NCBI RefSeq assembly: GCF_963676685.1
Contig: NC_092350.1
Coordinates: 3,647,486 to 3,711,485 of the forward strand
DNA: 64,000 bases
From: Mytilus edulis
Lineage: Eukaryota > Mollusca > Bivalvia > Mytilida > Mytilidae
Reading direction: 5' to 3'
Each line of letters opens with the position of its first letter. Positions within the stretch are counted from its first letter, which is position 1. The translations under genes were made by a program, and so were the position numbers. Shown one piece after another: positions 14,001 to 24,742 of this stretch. The notes below the pieces were generated by a model. That model saw nothing but the letters and a program-made list of their open reading frames with translations, ran no database searches and was not told where the DNA came from.

Positions 14001-15171
14001 TGTGTTATAGTTACCATTAAAGTATCGTACTGTATCGCCAAGTTTTGTTTTCTCTTTCTAAATATCGTAAACATGAATGTTTGAGCCTTGATTGATTGTG
14101 TTATAGTTACCATTAAAGTATGGTACTGCATTGCCGATTTTTGTTTTCTCTTTCTATATATCGTGATTATGAATGTTCGAGCCTAGATTGATTGTGTTAT
14201 AGTTACCATTAAAGAATGGTACTGTATTGCCGATTTTAGTTTTCTCTTTCTATATATCGTGATCATGAATGTTTGAGCCTTGATTGATTGTGTTATAGTT
14301 ACCATTAAAGTATCGTACTGTATTGCCGATTTTAGATTTCTCTTTATGATATATCGTGATTATGAATGTTTGAGCCTTGATTAATTGTGTTATAGTTACC
14401 ATTAAAGAATGGTACTGTATTGCCGATTTTAGATTTCTCTTTATGATATATCGTGATTATGAATGTTTGAGCCTTGATTGATTGTGTTATAGTGACCATT
14501 AAAGTATCGTACTGTATTGCCGATTTTAGATTTCTCTTTCTATATATCGTGATCATGAATGTTTGAGCCTTGATTGATTGTGTTATAGTGACCATTAAAG
14601 TATGGTACTGCATTGCCGATTTTTGTTTTCTCTTTCTATATATCGTGATCATGAATGTTTGAGCCTTGATTGATTGTGTTATAATGACCATTAAAGAATG
14701 GTACTGCATTGCCGATTTTTGTTTTCTCTTTCTATATATCGTGATTATGAATGTTTGAGCCTTGATTGATTGTGTTATAGTTACCATTAAAGTATCGTAC
14801 TGTATTGCCGATTTTAGTTTTCTCTTTCTAAATATCGTCATCATGAATGTTTGAGCAAACCTTGATTGATTGTGTTATAGTGAACATTAAAGTATCGTAC
14901 TGTATTGCCGATTTTAGTTTTCTCCTTATGATATATCATGATCATGAATGTTTGAGCCTTGATTGATTGTGTTATAGTGACCATTAAAGTATGGTACTGT
15001 ATTGCCGAGTTTTGTTTTCTCTTTATGATATATCGTGATCATGAATGTTTGAGCAAACCTTGATTGATTGTGTTATAGTTACCATTTAAGTATCGTACTG
15101 TATTGCCGATTTTAGTTTTCTCTTTATGATATATCGTGATCATGAATGTTTGAACAAACCTTGATTGATTG

Positions 15172-15329
15172 TGTTTTTATTGATACTTGTGTTTTTATTG
15201 ATACTTGAAAACAGTATTGAAACTACTTGAAGCTTATCTTTGTCTAATAAAGTGCAATACACAGTACGAATAACTTAATGGACATATAGCACTTTCAGAA
15301 CGGTATTTATATATTCATATCACATTAGA
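15172..15329 (+). other. Short upstream region of TLR-A
   Basis: These 158 bases separate the satellite from the TLR-A start codon. A 9-10 bp direct repeat (GTGTTTTTATTGATACTTG twice) lies at 15,171-15,207. No confident TATA box or initiator can be assigned. Confidence 0.4.
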
Positions 15330-17831
15330 ATGAGGAGTATAATTTATTCAGTATTTTCTATTATCATTTACTGTTATGATTTTGTACAGGCATCAGACTG
15401 TGATATCAAATATGATTTTAAGGAGAAGGAGGAAGTAAAAATAGCAGATTGTAAAAACAAAGGACTGAATTTTATACCTCAGGATTTACCGGGAGATATA
15501 GAAGTTTTAGATATGAGTTTTAATCGATTGCAAATTATTGGGAACAATTCTTTCGTTAATTATAGAGATCTGCAAGAAATTTACCTGAGTCGCAACCAAC
15601 TACGTTATTTATCTAACAAATCATTTCAAGGATTACATAAACTTACAATACTCGACATGTCTGGAAATATCCTTAATTTATCTAAAGTGTATTCAACAGA
15701 TCTATTTCATCAAATTAAAAACTTAACAAAATTGGATATCAGGAGAAATATGCCTCAACCAATAGGATTTGTTACGGATTATAATTATCCCGATCATGCA
15801 TTCGGTATTCTGACGGAGTTGTCGTTCCTAGGAATCGATATGAAGCCTTTGCCACACTTTGGAAGTGGATTCGGTCACATGACCACTCTTAAAGAATTAC
15901 ACTTTGAATCATGTTATTTAGTTCACTTGTCAAATAAAACCTTTGAGAGATTTTCATCCTCTGTAGAACAGCTGTCTATCAGAAATTGTCGGTTACACTT
16001 TGTTGTCACAGAATATAACGCATTGTTACCGTTTCCAAATCTTCATGTGATAGATTTTTCTGGAACGTTCATGCATTTGAAGCACGCATTGCAGCTGTTA
16101 CACCCATATCGTAATGCCAATATATCGACAATAAACTTCGGTCATGTGAGTGACATTAGTATTGACAGTGCCGATATCCCGTATGTTACGACAATTACAG
16201 TTGACATAATGAAGCACCTGAAAACTATTTGTGTAGAAAATTTAGATTTATCACAGAATGGTATAATAGATTACGAGCCTGGATCTTTGTTCTCATTTGA
16301 TCACCTTGAATGTTTACAACATATTTCTTTTAAAGAAAACAGGTTTTTGCTTGCAAGCGAGAAAAATCTAAATGAGATAAAACATTTCTTTTATAGAACT
16401 GTTAGATTAAAATCGTTCGACTATTCATATAATACTGTCAACTATTTTAAACATAATTCAGTTTCTTCAAATTCAGATTTAAATTGTTCATTTCACAGTT
16501 GTGTGATATTACCAAAGTCACTTGAAAAAATAGATGTCAGTTACACCATAGCAAATACTTTCCCTGAAATAATTCTTATAGTACCTAAAAATAACAGTCT
16601 TACATATCTAGATGTATCGTATTCAAGATCAAATATTGCCATAATCATTCTTCAAATTCGATTGGAAACATTTATTGCTGATGGTGTAGACTATATATTT
16701 GCATGGAATCAATTACAACGTTCTTCTTATAACACCGTAAAAACAATTATATGGAAAAACGCCGAACTGGATAATGCATTTAGACTATTCGGTAATCGGT
16801 TTTTCAAAAGTACTAGATCTGTCGAGTCAATAGATATATCTGGAAATAGCATTTGGTATATCCCGGACGACCTATTTAAGCCAATGCCAAACTTGACAAA
16901 TCTGTCTTTAAGTAAAAATTCACTTCAGGCTATTCCGGTACAACTGAGTGATCATGCTAAAGTACAAACGCTGGACGTAAGGAAGAATAGATTAACAAGT
17001 GTGAGCTCAGCTATCAGAGGCTGGGCAGATAAAATGCAAGAACTGCATGGAATGACTTTACATCTCACTGATAATGCATTTGAGTGCAATTGTGACAATA
17101 TAGACTTTATAAGGTGGATTCAGACTACAAAGGTTAATCTGGACAGCCGATCATATAAATGTAAATTATCTAACGGAACAGTTATCGATACACTTATTGC
17201 GTACAACTCTTTATATGACTTATTTGCAGACTGTAAGAATACTATGTGGTTAACGTTTGCATCAACATTATTATCGACATTCATAACGATCTCAATGCTA
17301 CTTATAGCCTATAGCAAGAGATGGAAAATCATCTTCTCTATCTATGGAGTAATTCGCCGTGTTGTTGAGCGTAAAGTCAGGAAGTGCTTCCAATATGACG
17401 TGTATATATCATATGAAGGAGATATTGTCATTTGGATTAAAAATGTATTAATACCAAAACTTGAGACCGAGTGGGGACTGACGATGTGTATAAAAGATCG
17501 AGATTTTTTAAGTGGACCGAGCCAAGCGGACAATGAGGCAGAAAGCATCCAAAACAGCAGGTCTATTATATTTCTCATCACGCCTGAATTCATATCGTCA
17601 CCTGATTGTAAGTTTGAACTTGACCGGGCAAAATATGAGAGAATTACAAAAAATCTGGAGCGTATCATTATCATTACAAAAGATGTAGCAATTACTGATA
17701 TTCCTGTAGAGTTTTCGTACATTTGGAATTATGCATTTATTATACAATGGCCGAACAATCTAGAGGACTTGAATGATACTTGGAGGAAACTGAGGATGTT
17801 TCTTACAGATGGCTTAATTACTGAGAAGTAA
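15330..17831 (+). CDS. TLR-A: Toll-like receptor, intact, single exon
   Basis: This is a type I membrane pattern-recognition receptor of 833 residues. A signal peptide (about 1-21) is followed by an N-terminal cysteine cap (CDIKY...IADCKNKGL), leucine-rich repeats over roughly residues 45-580, and a C-terminal cap from NAFECNCDN near 582 to ADCKN near 636. A transmembrane helix (about 638-662, MWLTFASTLLSTF) precedes a cytoplasmic TIR domain (about 687-830). TIR box 1 is YDVYISY, box 2 is RDFLSG, and the box 3 region is NAFIIQWP-like. In the BB loop the usual Pro of the family's RD..PG motif is Ser. The single Cys cap at the membrane side fits the vertebrate-like single-cysteine-cluster layout. 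The start is chosen because the signal peptide begins at this Met. It closely resembles TLR-E. Ligand and adaptor are unknown. Confidence 0.95.
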   Translation: MRSIIYSVFSIIIYCYDFVQASDCDIKYDFKEKEEVKIADCKNKGLNFIPQDLPGDIEVLDMSFNRLQIIGNNSFVNYRDLQEIYLSRNQLRYLSNKSFQGLHKLTILDMSGNILNLSKVYSTDLFHQIKNLTKLDIRRNMPQPIGFVTDYNYPDHAFGILTELSFLGIDMKPLPHFGSGFGHMTTLKELHFESCYLVHLSNKTFERFSSSVEQLSIRNCRLHFVVTEYNALLPFPNLHVIDFSGTFMHLKHALQLLHPYRNANISTINFGHVSDISIDSADIPYVTTITVDIMKHLKTICVENLDLSQNGIIDYEPGSLFSFDHLECLQHISFKENRFLLASEKNLNEIKHFFYRTVRLKSFDYSYNTVNYFKHNSVSSNSDLNCSFHSCVILPKSLEKIDVSYTIANTFPEIILIVPKNNSLTYLDVSYSRSNIAIIILQIRLETFIADGVDYIFAWNQLQRSSYNTVKTIIWKNAELDNAFRLFGNRFFKSTRSVESIDISGNSIWYIPDDLFKPMPNLTNLSLSKNSLQAIPVQLSDHAKVQTLDVRKNRLTSVSSAIRGWADKMQELHGMTLHLTDNAFECNCDNIDFIRWIQTTKVNLDSRSYKCKLSNGTVIDTLIAYNSLYDLFADCKNTMWLTFASTLLSTFITISMLLIAYSKRWKIIFSIYGVIRRVVERKVRKCFQYDVYISYEGDIVIWIKNVLIPKLETEWGLTMCIKDRDFLSGPSQADNEAESIQNSRSIIFLITPEFISSPDCKFELDRAKYERITKNLERIIIITKDVAITDIPVEFSYIWNYAFIIQWPNNLEDLNDTWRKLRMFLTDGLITEK

Positions 17832-17944
17832 ACAAATTGATAGAAATTAATAAGACAATGTTTACGTACATACCATTAAAGTTCACTTTGATATTGTTTC
17901 AGAATTGTATTATCATTATTTGGAATTTAGTTATAAGTAATACC

Positions 17945-18155
17945 ACTAACATATTGAACTCCGAGGAAAATTCAAAACTGAAAGTTCCCAATCAAATGGC
18001 AAAATTAAAAGCTCAAACATATCAAACGAATGGATAACAACTATACATTCCTGACATGGTACAGGCATTTTCAATGGTAGATTGAACCGGGTTTTATAGC
18101 TAGCGAAGCCTTTTACTTCTTTGACAGTCGCATCAAATTCCATTATATTGACAAC
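17945..18155 (-). repeat. Mussel SINE-like dispersed repeat, inverted relative to the next one
   Basis: AACTCCGAGGAAAATTCAAAA, CAAATGGCAAAATTAAAAGC, CATTCCTGACATGGTACAGG and TTGAACCGGGTTTTATAGC match copies at 37,645-37,795 and 50,228-50,456. Its reverse complement shares the GTTCAA...CCTGTACCA...GTCAGG segment with the repeat at 18,245-18,560. Confidence 0.75.
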
Positions 18156-18244
18156 AATGCGTGATATATCATCAAAGTTGGGTCTGTATCATTTGTTTTA
18201 ATAATACTCTAGTATCAGCCCAAATCCTTTCCTAAATTATATAA

Positions 18245-18560
18245 TGTAATGTTGTCATTGTAATGTTATGATTAACATTGCAAGTAAAGCGGGAGGTTTG
18301 GTATGCCACAAAACAAGGTTCAACCCACCATTTATTTTCTTAAAATGCCCTGTACCAAGTCAGGAAAATGGCCATTGTTATATAATATTTCGTTTCTGTG
18401 TTTGTTACATTTTAAAGTTGTGTTTCTGTTGTGTTGTAGTTCTCTCATATTTGATACGTTTCCCTCAGTTTTAGTTTGTTACCCGGATTTGTGTTTTCTC
18501 TATCGATTTATGAATTTGGAACAGCGGTATACTACTATTGTCTTTATATATATTAAATAT
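18245..18560 (+). repeat. Mussel SINE-like dispersed repeat with long tail
   Basis: It begins near AAAGCGGGAGGTTTGGTATG, passes through CCTGTACCAAGTCAGGAAAA, and ends at GGAACAGCGGTATACTACT. The distal half is the same as 2,545-2,685. With the preceding repeat it forms an inverted pair just downstream of TLR-A. Confidence 0.7.
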
Positions 18561-19714
18561 ATTTCATATATGTATACATAAACATGATAAAGTTTCATTT
18601 TTTTGAATATAAATAATTCATTTCAAGCAATTTTTGTTGTTGTTTGAATAACCCATGCAAAATAACATTGTAGTCTTGCATTCATATATTATTAAAGTTC
18701 AGGGAAACTCATCCAATTCAAAGAATATGATTAAGTTATAATCCATGTATACATAAAGATCACCGATACTGCTTTCCATACTTTATTGAGATTATATGAT
18801 GATGGTTTAACCCAAATAATCCAGTCGTGATATTTCGATCACTACGATCGCTCCTCGAGAAAAGTAGTGGACAGAGAGCGCTGAATTATTTACGTTAACG
18901 ATGCATATGGTTAAGCAGTGTAATAAAGATTACTGATACTGCCTTATTCTGTCATACCACATCTTCTTTTTTGTATATTGAGATTATATGGTGATGGTTA
19001 AGCAGTGTAATAACTATTAGGAAGTAGAAAAACAAATATTGTCACTCCGCACGTATAAATCATTGTGTCACTGCGAACGTATAAATCATTGAACATGTGG
19101 GTTTATCTTGCAGACAGTTTATCCTAGGTGTTCAAACGGAACAATCATTAAAAACCTGTTTTGTAATGAGATTTATCTAAATTTCAGTGAATCAAACTTT
19201 ATTAATTAAGACTTATAACAAAAAGTTCTGAAAGTTCAACGAGAACATGGAATACATCTAGGCAACAATTGTTACAATCACTTTGATTATGCATAATATG
19301 ATAAAAATAATATTAAGCAGATTTCTGACGTCCGATGCACTTTTATAAATTTACTTTCATCAGGAAATCACGCAACAACCGTTTGAAAGCAAAGGATGTA
19401 TAGATACATAGAAACTAAGATGGACATAATAAAGTATATATCAAAATGAGTAAAATGCCTTAAGTTTTAAAAATCAGAAATATGTTTGCATAGATTTTCA
19501 TTGAAAGTCATTGCTCAGTATAATAAGTTCAGTAAACTCTGTTGAAATATCAAGAAACATGACAATTATTCTGTATGTCTTAAAATTTTGTAAAATTATT
19601 TTTTAATCAATAAAAGGTAATATTTACCTCACATATTAATTGTCCAGATTTGGCTTTGATTGTTTGATCTTATTTGGTTTTTTTTCAGCTCTTCTACGTC
19701 CGTATTAACATTTC
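18561..19714. other. Non-coding sequence downstream of TLR-A
   Basis: No gene is seen. A loosely repeated phrase (TTGAGATTATATGATGATGGTT near 18,785 and TTGAGATTATATGGTGATGGTTAAG near 18,980) suggests a diverged duplication of about 190 bp. Confidence 0.5.
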
Positions 19715-19800
19715 AGGTTTTCTAACAACAGTCACAGTAACGCATACAACACTTACACATCTTACTTGACCTCAATTAACAGCGGTAACTGTAAATAAAC
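19715..19800. repeat. Outlying units of the 52-bp array
   Basis: TAACGCATACAACACTTACACATCTTACTTGAC matches the motif repeated at 20,060-20,215 and 20,690-21,425. The array has been split by later insertions. Confidence 0.6.
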
Positions 19801-19992
19801 TCATCATAGATATTAGGATTAAATTTGTTATTACGCCAGACGCGCGTTTCGTCTACAAAAGACTCATCAGTGACGCTCGAATCTGAAAAAGTTAAAAAGG
19901 CCAAATAAAGTTAAAAAAAAAGGTTGATGAGCATTGAAGACCTAAAAGGTTTTACAAAATACAGCTACGGTAATCTATTCCTGAGGTAGTAT
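19801..19992 (-). mobile_element. Retrozyme-like repeat, copy A
   Basis: On the minus strand this reads CCTCAGGAATAGATTACCGTAGC, a T-rich middle, the hammerhead, then TTTAATCCTAATATCTATGATGAG. The same order is seen at 48,030-48,205 and 59,695-59,880. Small non-autonomous retroelements with hammerheads (retrozymes) are reported from bivalves; membership here is inferred from the motif and the shared flanks. Confidence 0.7.
19830..19880 (-). ncRNA. Hammerhead ribozyme, copy A (core intact)
   Basis: The minus strand contains the conserved core CTGATGA, stem II GTCT/AGAC with loop TTTGT, then GAAA. A very short stem III (ACG.CGT with a CG loop) is followed by the cleavage triplet GTC. Stem I pairs GCGTCA with TGGCGT (6 pairs including two G.U). 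Predicted self-cleavage falls between plus positions 19,839 and 19,838. All core bases match the family consensus. Activity is not demonstrated. Confidence 0.85.
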
Positions 19993-20059
19993 TAGTATTT
20001 CAAAAATTCAAAAGTTTTGTAAACAGTTAATTTATAAATATGACCATATCAATGATAAT

Positions 20060-20215
20060 TCGTAACGTAAACAACACTGACACAGCTATCTTGACATTTG
20101 TTACCATATACAACACTGACACATCTTACTTGACATTTGTAACCATATACAACACTGACACATCTTACTTGACATTTGTTACCATATTCAACACTGACAC
20201 ATCTTACTGGACAGT
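20060..20215. repeat. 52-bp tandem array, first segment
   Basis: Three close copies of ACAACACTGACACATCTTAC plus TTGACATTTGT(A/T)ACCATAT lie in a row. The frame happens to stay open as a Thr-rich peptide, but there is no sign of a gene. Confidence 0.8.
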
Positions 20216-20689
20216 TGGGACAACATCCCTAATGCGCCTCGAAATGAGGAACTCAAAAGTCACGTGTAAAGAAAAAATCTCTGTGTAGTGATATTGGACA
20301 TGTTTCTATTTTTAACAAATGACTAAACTTAATCATTTGTGGTGATTAGGAAAGTAGAGGAACATAGAATAAATGTGTAAAAATATGGAGCTATTGAATG
20401 TGTTCAAAGTATTAAATTTTCAAAGAACTTATTGTGTTAAAAAGGGGATATTTTACCACAAGGAGCCGCATCACAAAAGGATGTTCGGGGTTTGCTAATT
20501 TACGGAAAAAGTAATCTCACTTTGTACCCCGAAAATTTAACCACATATGTGAAAATGTCACAGCTTCGAAACGAGCTATCATACATATCCAAGTTTACGA
20601 TATGGACTGAGCTACAGGAAAAAACGTTACCATTACCGCCTATGTAAAAACAATTAAAGATATTGAGCCATTTGTTACGACGGTTCTGG
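20216..20689. other. Non-coding sequence between array segments
   Basis: No gene or known repeat is recognised. Confidence 0.45.
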
Positions 20690-21425
20690 TAACGCATATA
20701 ACACTTTCACTGTTAACTTGACAGATGAAATGACACATCTTACATGACAGTTGTAACGGCGGTAACAGTATCGCATACAACACTTTCAAAGCTAACTTGT
20801 CATTTGAAACAGCGATTACAATAACGCATACAACACTGACAATGTTTTATTTGACATTTGATTGCGATTGTTGTAGCACATACAACACTAACAATGTTTT
20901 ATTTGACATTTGATTGCGATTGTTGTAGCACATACAACACTGACAATGTTTTATTTGACATTTGATTGCGATTGTTGTAGCACATACAACACTGGCAATG
21001 TTTTATTTGACATTTGATTGCGATTGTTGTAGCACATACAACACTGACAATGTTTTATTTGACATTTGATTGCGATTGTTGTAGCACATACAACACTGGC
21101 AATGTTTTATTTGACATTTGAAATAGCGATTGTTGTAGCACATACAACACTTACACTGTCTTACTTGACATTAAATAGTTATGCATACATCATTGACACA
21201 TCTTACTTGACATCTGTAAGATCGGTTGCAGTAACGAATGCAACACTGACATCTAACTTGACATTTGAAACAGCGATTGCTGTAACGCATATAACACTGA
21301 CACATCTTACATGACACTTGTAACGGCGTAACAGTATCGCATTCAACACTTACACAGCTAACTTGTCATTTGTAACGGCGGTTACAGTAGCGCATTCAAC
21401 ATTAACACATCTTACGTGACATTAT
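20690..21425. repeat. 52-bp tandem array, main segment
   Basis: The unit counts 52 bases from TACAACACTGACAATGTTTT through ATTTGACATTTGATTGCGAT to TGTTGTAGCACA. Five copies near 20,855-21,120 are nearly identical; flanking copies have diverged (CAGTAACGCATACAACACT variants). Homogenised centre and eroded edges are typical of minisatellites. Confidence 0.85.
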
Positions 21426-21519
21426 TGTAATGAATGAGTTAAACGAACATAATTTTCTTCAATTTAAAAACTAAGCATGCTAAATAATGCATGGAATTCA
21501 AACGTTGTTTTAAAAATGT

Positions 21520-21665
21520 ATATTTTATAAATTAGGTATAAAAGAGGGACGAAAGATACCAAAGGGACAGTCAAACTCATAAATCGAAAATAAACTGACA
21601 ACGCCATGGCTAAAAATGAAAAAGACAAACAGACAAACAATAGTACACATGACACAACATATAAG
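21520..21665 (-). mobile_element. Naiad-type element, 3' terminal fragment
   Basis: The reverse complement contains TGTCATGTGTACTATTGTTT, AGCCATGGCGTTGTCAGTTT, GAGTTTGACTGTCCCTTTGG and ATCTTTCGTCCCTC. These are the same phrases that end the element at 55,309-58,415 and the fragment ending at 51,119. It is a 5'-truncated copy with only the 3' tail. Confidence 0.75.
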
Positions 21666-21883
21666 ATAATACATTTTATACCATTGGATCGAGAACTAAT
21701 GGATCTTAATTTCAGAGATTTATTATACCAAAATGCCTTACTTGACAAATATCTACTAGGATCAGGCACAATTTCAAAAATGGCTTGACCATATGAATAC
21801 CTTTACCATATAGGTATTTCATCATTTATCAACTTCAAGTCAGATTTTGAACGCATTAAGCATATGCTTAAATTCAATTAATT

Positions 21884-22144
21884 TCACCTTGATTCTGCGC
21901 CATACAATACAGTATGACAAATTTGACCAAACTTATCTAAAATCATCTTTAGGTTGAAAAAATGTGACCTGATTTCCGTTATAGCACATTCCCAATGACC
22001 ATCAAACAAAAAGGATTTTAGTAAATCAATCACAAACTGTCCTGCATGATTATCCAAATGCGTTGTTATCGAATCCCAGCAGTATAGATGAATGTAGAAA
22101 TTATCCATAGTAGTCGTCTTACACTCTTTTTTGTTTGTTTTCAA
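21884..22144 (-). pseudogene. Polinton minor-capsid-like protein, N-terminal fragment
   Basis: This 86-codon frame includes MDNFYIHLYCWDSITTHLDN and, further on, LFDGHWECAITEI. The pattern of a short Met-x-x-Phe-Tyr start, an Asn/Asp-rich turn, and a Leu/Gly..WE.A..EI block is found at the N-terminus of the penton (minor capsid) proteins of Polintons. It stops before the rest of the expected jelly-roll, so only a relic remains. It lies just downstream of the integrase on the same strand. The identification is by pattern memory and is moderate. Confidence 0.4.
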
Positions 22145-22182
22145 GGGCTCTTATAGTTTTTCAGCATAGTTTGAGGTATCCA

Positions 22183-23205
22183 TTAATTAAACTTGCTTGG
22201 CCAGCCCATCCATTTCACATACACCTTTCCTCTTCTCTTACGTAATACTTTTTCTATACGATAAACGGTATCATCAGTTATGGTCACTTTGCTGAGTTCT
22301 CCACTTTGAAATGTCCCCTGAATAACAAAACCTTTCGTATCTTTCAGAACGAAATAGGGGAGTCCTTGTCTTTTTCCTCTGTCAGCAACTATAAAATACT
22401 CCATCGTCAAACGCTCGTCATACTCACGGTCAAACACGTAACGTAATTTTGAAATTCTGACTGTTTCACCCAGACGAAAGGCATACCGAGGTGTTGTTTT
22501 CTTTTTCTTTCTTTGAGTTTTTAGATTGCATTTTCCATAACCTAATTTCATCCTTTTGATTCACATTTTTTGGAGCTATCTTTATTGATCGATGAACCGT
22601 AGCATTATAACTTTGTGTCACTGATGCCAAAACATCAATTCATCGATGCAACTGATGTCTAGTCATATATCGACTGAGTCTAAACTTTATCTTTTTAATC
22701 CCTCGTTCAGCGTAGGATGCTTTTAATTCATTGTCAGTGAAAAACTGGTCTATAATTCTTTCCTGGAGTAGTTTTGCCACCTCCCGGTTTTTATATTTAA
22801 CTCCTTTGTCAGAGCGAAATTTAGTTGGCTTTCTACCCTCTCTAAAAATTGATTCTCATGTATCTCACATCTCCACTCCTTTGGCGGATCTGAGAACCTT
22901 TGTCCATATGAATCGAGAGAAGATATCAATCGCTAGTACGAAGTAGGCATATCCATCATTGTCTTTAGTGTACGTTGTTAACACAGCAGTGTCAACATCC
23001 CATCGGTAGTCGATATATGGTGAGATTACTTGAGCACGAGGAAATGTTCTATTCACTTGGCGATGAAGGCCAAACGTCTATTGAGTTACCAACCATTTTC
23101 TAATTTTCGTTTTTCCTAGTACATACTTTCATTCTTTCCGCACTGCTTTATATAGTTCATTCACACCTGACAAAGATCCGGGGTGTTGTGGGTTGTAATA
23201 TATCT
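22183..23205 (-). pseudogene. Polinton/Maverick integrase with chromodomain (broken)
   Basis: On the minus strand the order is YNPQHPGSLSGVNELYKAVR near 23,190-23,135, a zinc-finger-type LHRQVNRTFPRAQ near 23,070, and then the retroviral-type DDE core. The core shows D in WDVDTAVLT, GYAYFVLAIDIFSRF, D in KFRSDKGVKYKNRE, and E in KASYAERGIKKIKF. It continues into a C-terminal chromodomain-like region (VYRIEKVLR...VYVKWMGWP at about 22,275-22,190). All three acidic catalytic residues can still be read. However, stops (for example after VRKE and after KWLVTQ) and frameshifts near 22,860 and 22,650 break the frame. It would have inserted the element's DNA; here it is inactive. Confidence 0.88.
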
Positions 23206-24603
23206 TCTCCGAATAATCTTTATATTTCATCGTTATTATGTTCTTGCTTGAAACTCCCTCTTAATAATCTTTTTCACAAAACCATGAAATCATCTCGTGT
23301 TTCCATGTATCAAGCTCTTTATTATCCATATAACATCACAATCGGGTGTTATCATTTCGAATGCACAACAGAATAGACAAAAAACTCGCAACGTTTATTG
23401 CCAACAACAAACGTCAAAATGTTCTATCTATATCCATCGCTTAACATGAATTAGCCTCTCTTAAACGTTCAATTTCCCTAATCACTGAATATACTGTTTC
23501 AAAGTCCTGTTCATTGTAAATTATATCATCAATATCCCTGATAAACGACATAGATAATGAATACCTTGTCGATGAAGCATGATTGCAGGAAAAGTTCGTG
23601 TTCATAGCTAAATTCTCGAGGTAAATGAAGTGGATTAATGGGTCCGTCTATTTTATGAAAAGCCGATGCAGTGAACGTTCTTCAATTTTTTTCTCGTTAC
23701 CTAATTTCTGTAACACTCGCACATATTGCCGGAGTCTACGGCGTCCTTATCATAAAGAAGAACTTTTCCCATTACAGTTTGATAGAACAATTCAACTCGC
23801 CTTGTACCACCACGTTAGTTAGTTGCATCTTAAATGGTCTCTTGTTTACTTATTCGATGTGTTCGTGAAGAAACTCTAAACAAGAATGAATGAACCAACC
23901 CGTTTCGTATCTTTATATAGAAAAGGTCAAGGGTATCATTGGATAGTTTCTGGGAAAGAGTCACTATAAACTAATGACATTGACTTTCAACACCCTAAAA
24001 ACAATGATTCGAAAAGGTATGCACTAGAAACATTTGAATGGCTAGAAAAAGTAATATCAATAATAGAGACCAAGACGTTTTTCTCTGATGTATTGAATTT
24101 TACGTCATTTAAAACTGTAATGAATATAAATTATGTAGCCCTAAAAAACAAATGTATAAAACTACAGCTCAAGGAAAATGCACGGGATTCATTTTTCTTT
24201 CTCGTACAGGGTATTTCTCATTGAAAATTAAACACCCTTCAAATTCACCAATTTGGAATCATTTTCCAGTGTGCTACACATTTGGATTTATCTAATTTAT
24301 GATTCACATGACTAAATATACATGTCTGTGATGATGGTCTACTTATTCTTTACTAAGCTCCTCTCCTCCTTCGCAGGCTTGAGACTGTCTAACATAAAGA
24401 TATTAGGTGGAGTTAGAGCTTGAAATTGAGGTCAAGGTCATAGGTTAATTTGACGTTCTATATTTTGACCGTTGCTTTAAATTTATATCTTTACACCATA
24501 AAGCCATATGAACTGACATTTTATACGGATTTTTAATATCTTAATATCAAAATAGATATTAACTGGTGGTAAGACCTTCAATTGTTCTCTGAACAATTGG
24601 TTT
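23206..24603. other. Unassigned sequence between integrase and polymerase relics
   Basis: In an intact Polinton this interval would hold capsid, protease and ATPase genes, none of which I can recognise. On the minus strand 23,470-23,830 has short fragments such as RVELFYQTVMGKVLLYDKDA and PREFSYEHELFLQ that look like decayed coding sequence, but I cannot name it. From 23,900 to 24,600 nothing is seen. Confidence 0.4.
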
Positions 24604-24742
24604 TTAATTTCTTTTTTTATTTCTTTTTATTTCTTCTTTTTTTTCCCTTCTTTTTTCTTCTTTTATAAGCCTGTTTTTTCCTTTTTTCTCTTCTTTTATG
24701 ATTCTTTTTCTTTTGTTTTTTTTTCTCAATTTGTAGTGTATG
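24604..24742 (-). repeat. Pyrimidine-rich low-complexity tract
   Basis: About 140 bases consist almost only of T with C (TTTTATTTCTTCTTTTTTTT and similar). On the minus strand it translates as Lys/Arg/Glu repeats appended to the polymerase frame. It marks the point where polymerase homology ends. Confidence 0.85.

Larger units (their letters stand above)
4745..15171. repeat. 96-bp minisatellite array, about 107 copies
   Basis: The unit reads TTGATTGATTGTGTTATAGT, then GACCATTAAAG, a TAC core, TTGCCGATTTT, then CTCTTTCTATATATCGTGAT and ATGAATGTTTGAGCC; one sampled unit counts exactly 96 bases. Length variants are a 1-bp insertion (TTTATGATAT in place of TTTCTATAT) and a 4-bp AAAC insertion after GAGC, giving 96, 97, 100 and 101 bp units. 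Because 96 is 32 codons, the minus strand carries long periodic ORFs (up to 312 codons at 7,787-8,725), broken wherever a 97- or 101-bp unit occurs. The array starts at a dispersed repeat and stops 158 bp before TLR-A. I regard it as non-coding satellite DNA. Confidence 0.95.

Noticed and set aside
5376-14844. Long minus-strand ORFs (up to 312 codons) as protein genes
   Set aside because: They are products of a 96-bp (32-codon) repeat, share one peptide period, break at every 97- or 101-bp unit, and vary mostly at non-synonymous positions.
4745-15171. Satellite array as a CRISPR-like repeat-spacer array
   Set aside because: The whole unit is repeated with no unique spacers, and the DNA is eukaryotic.
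17342-17722. 126-codon antisense ORF in the TLR-A TIR region, and 34,419-34,736 in TLR-B
   Set aside because: Both are antisense shadows of the conserved TIR coding sequence.
24604-24742. Lys/Glu-rich C-terminus of the Polinton polymerase
   Set aside because: It is translation of a low-complexity T/C tract, not polymerase sequence.
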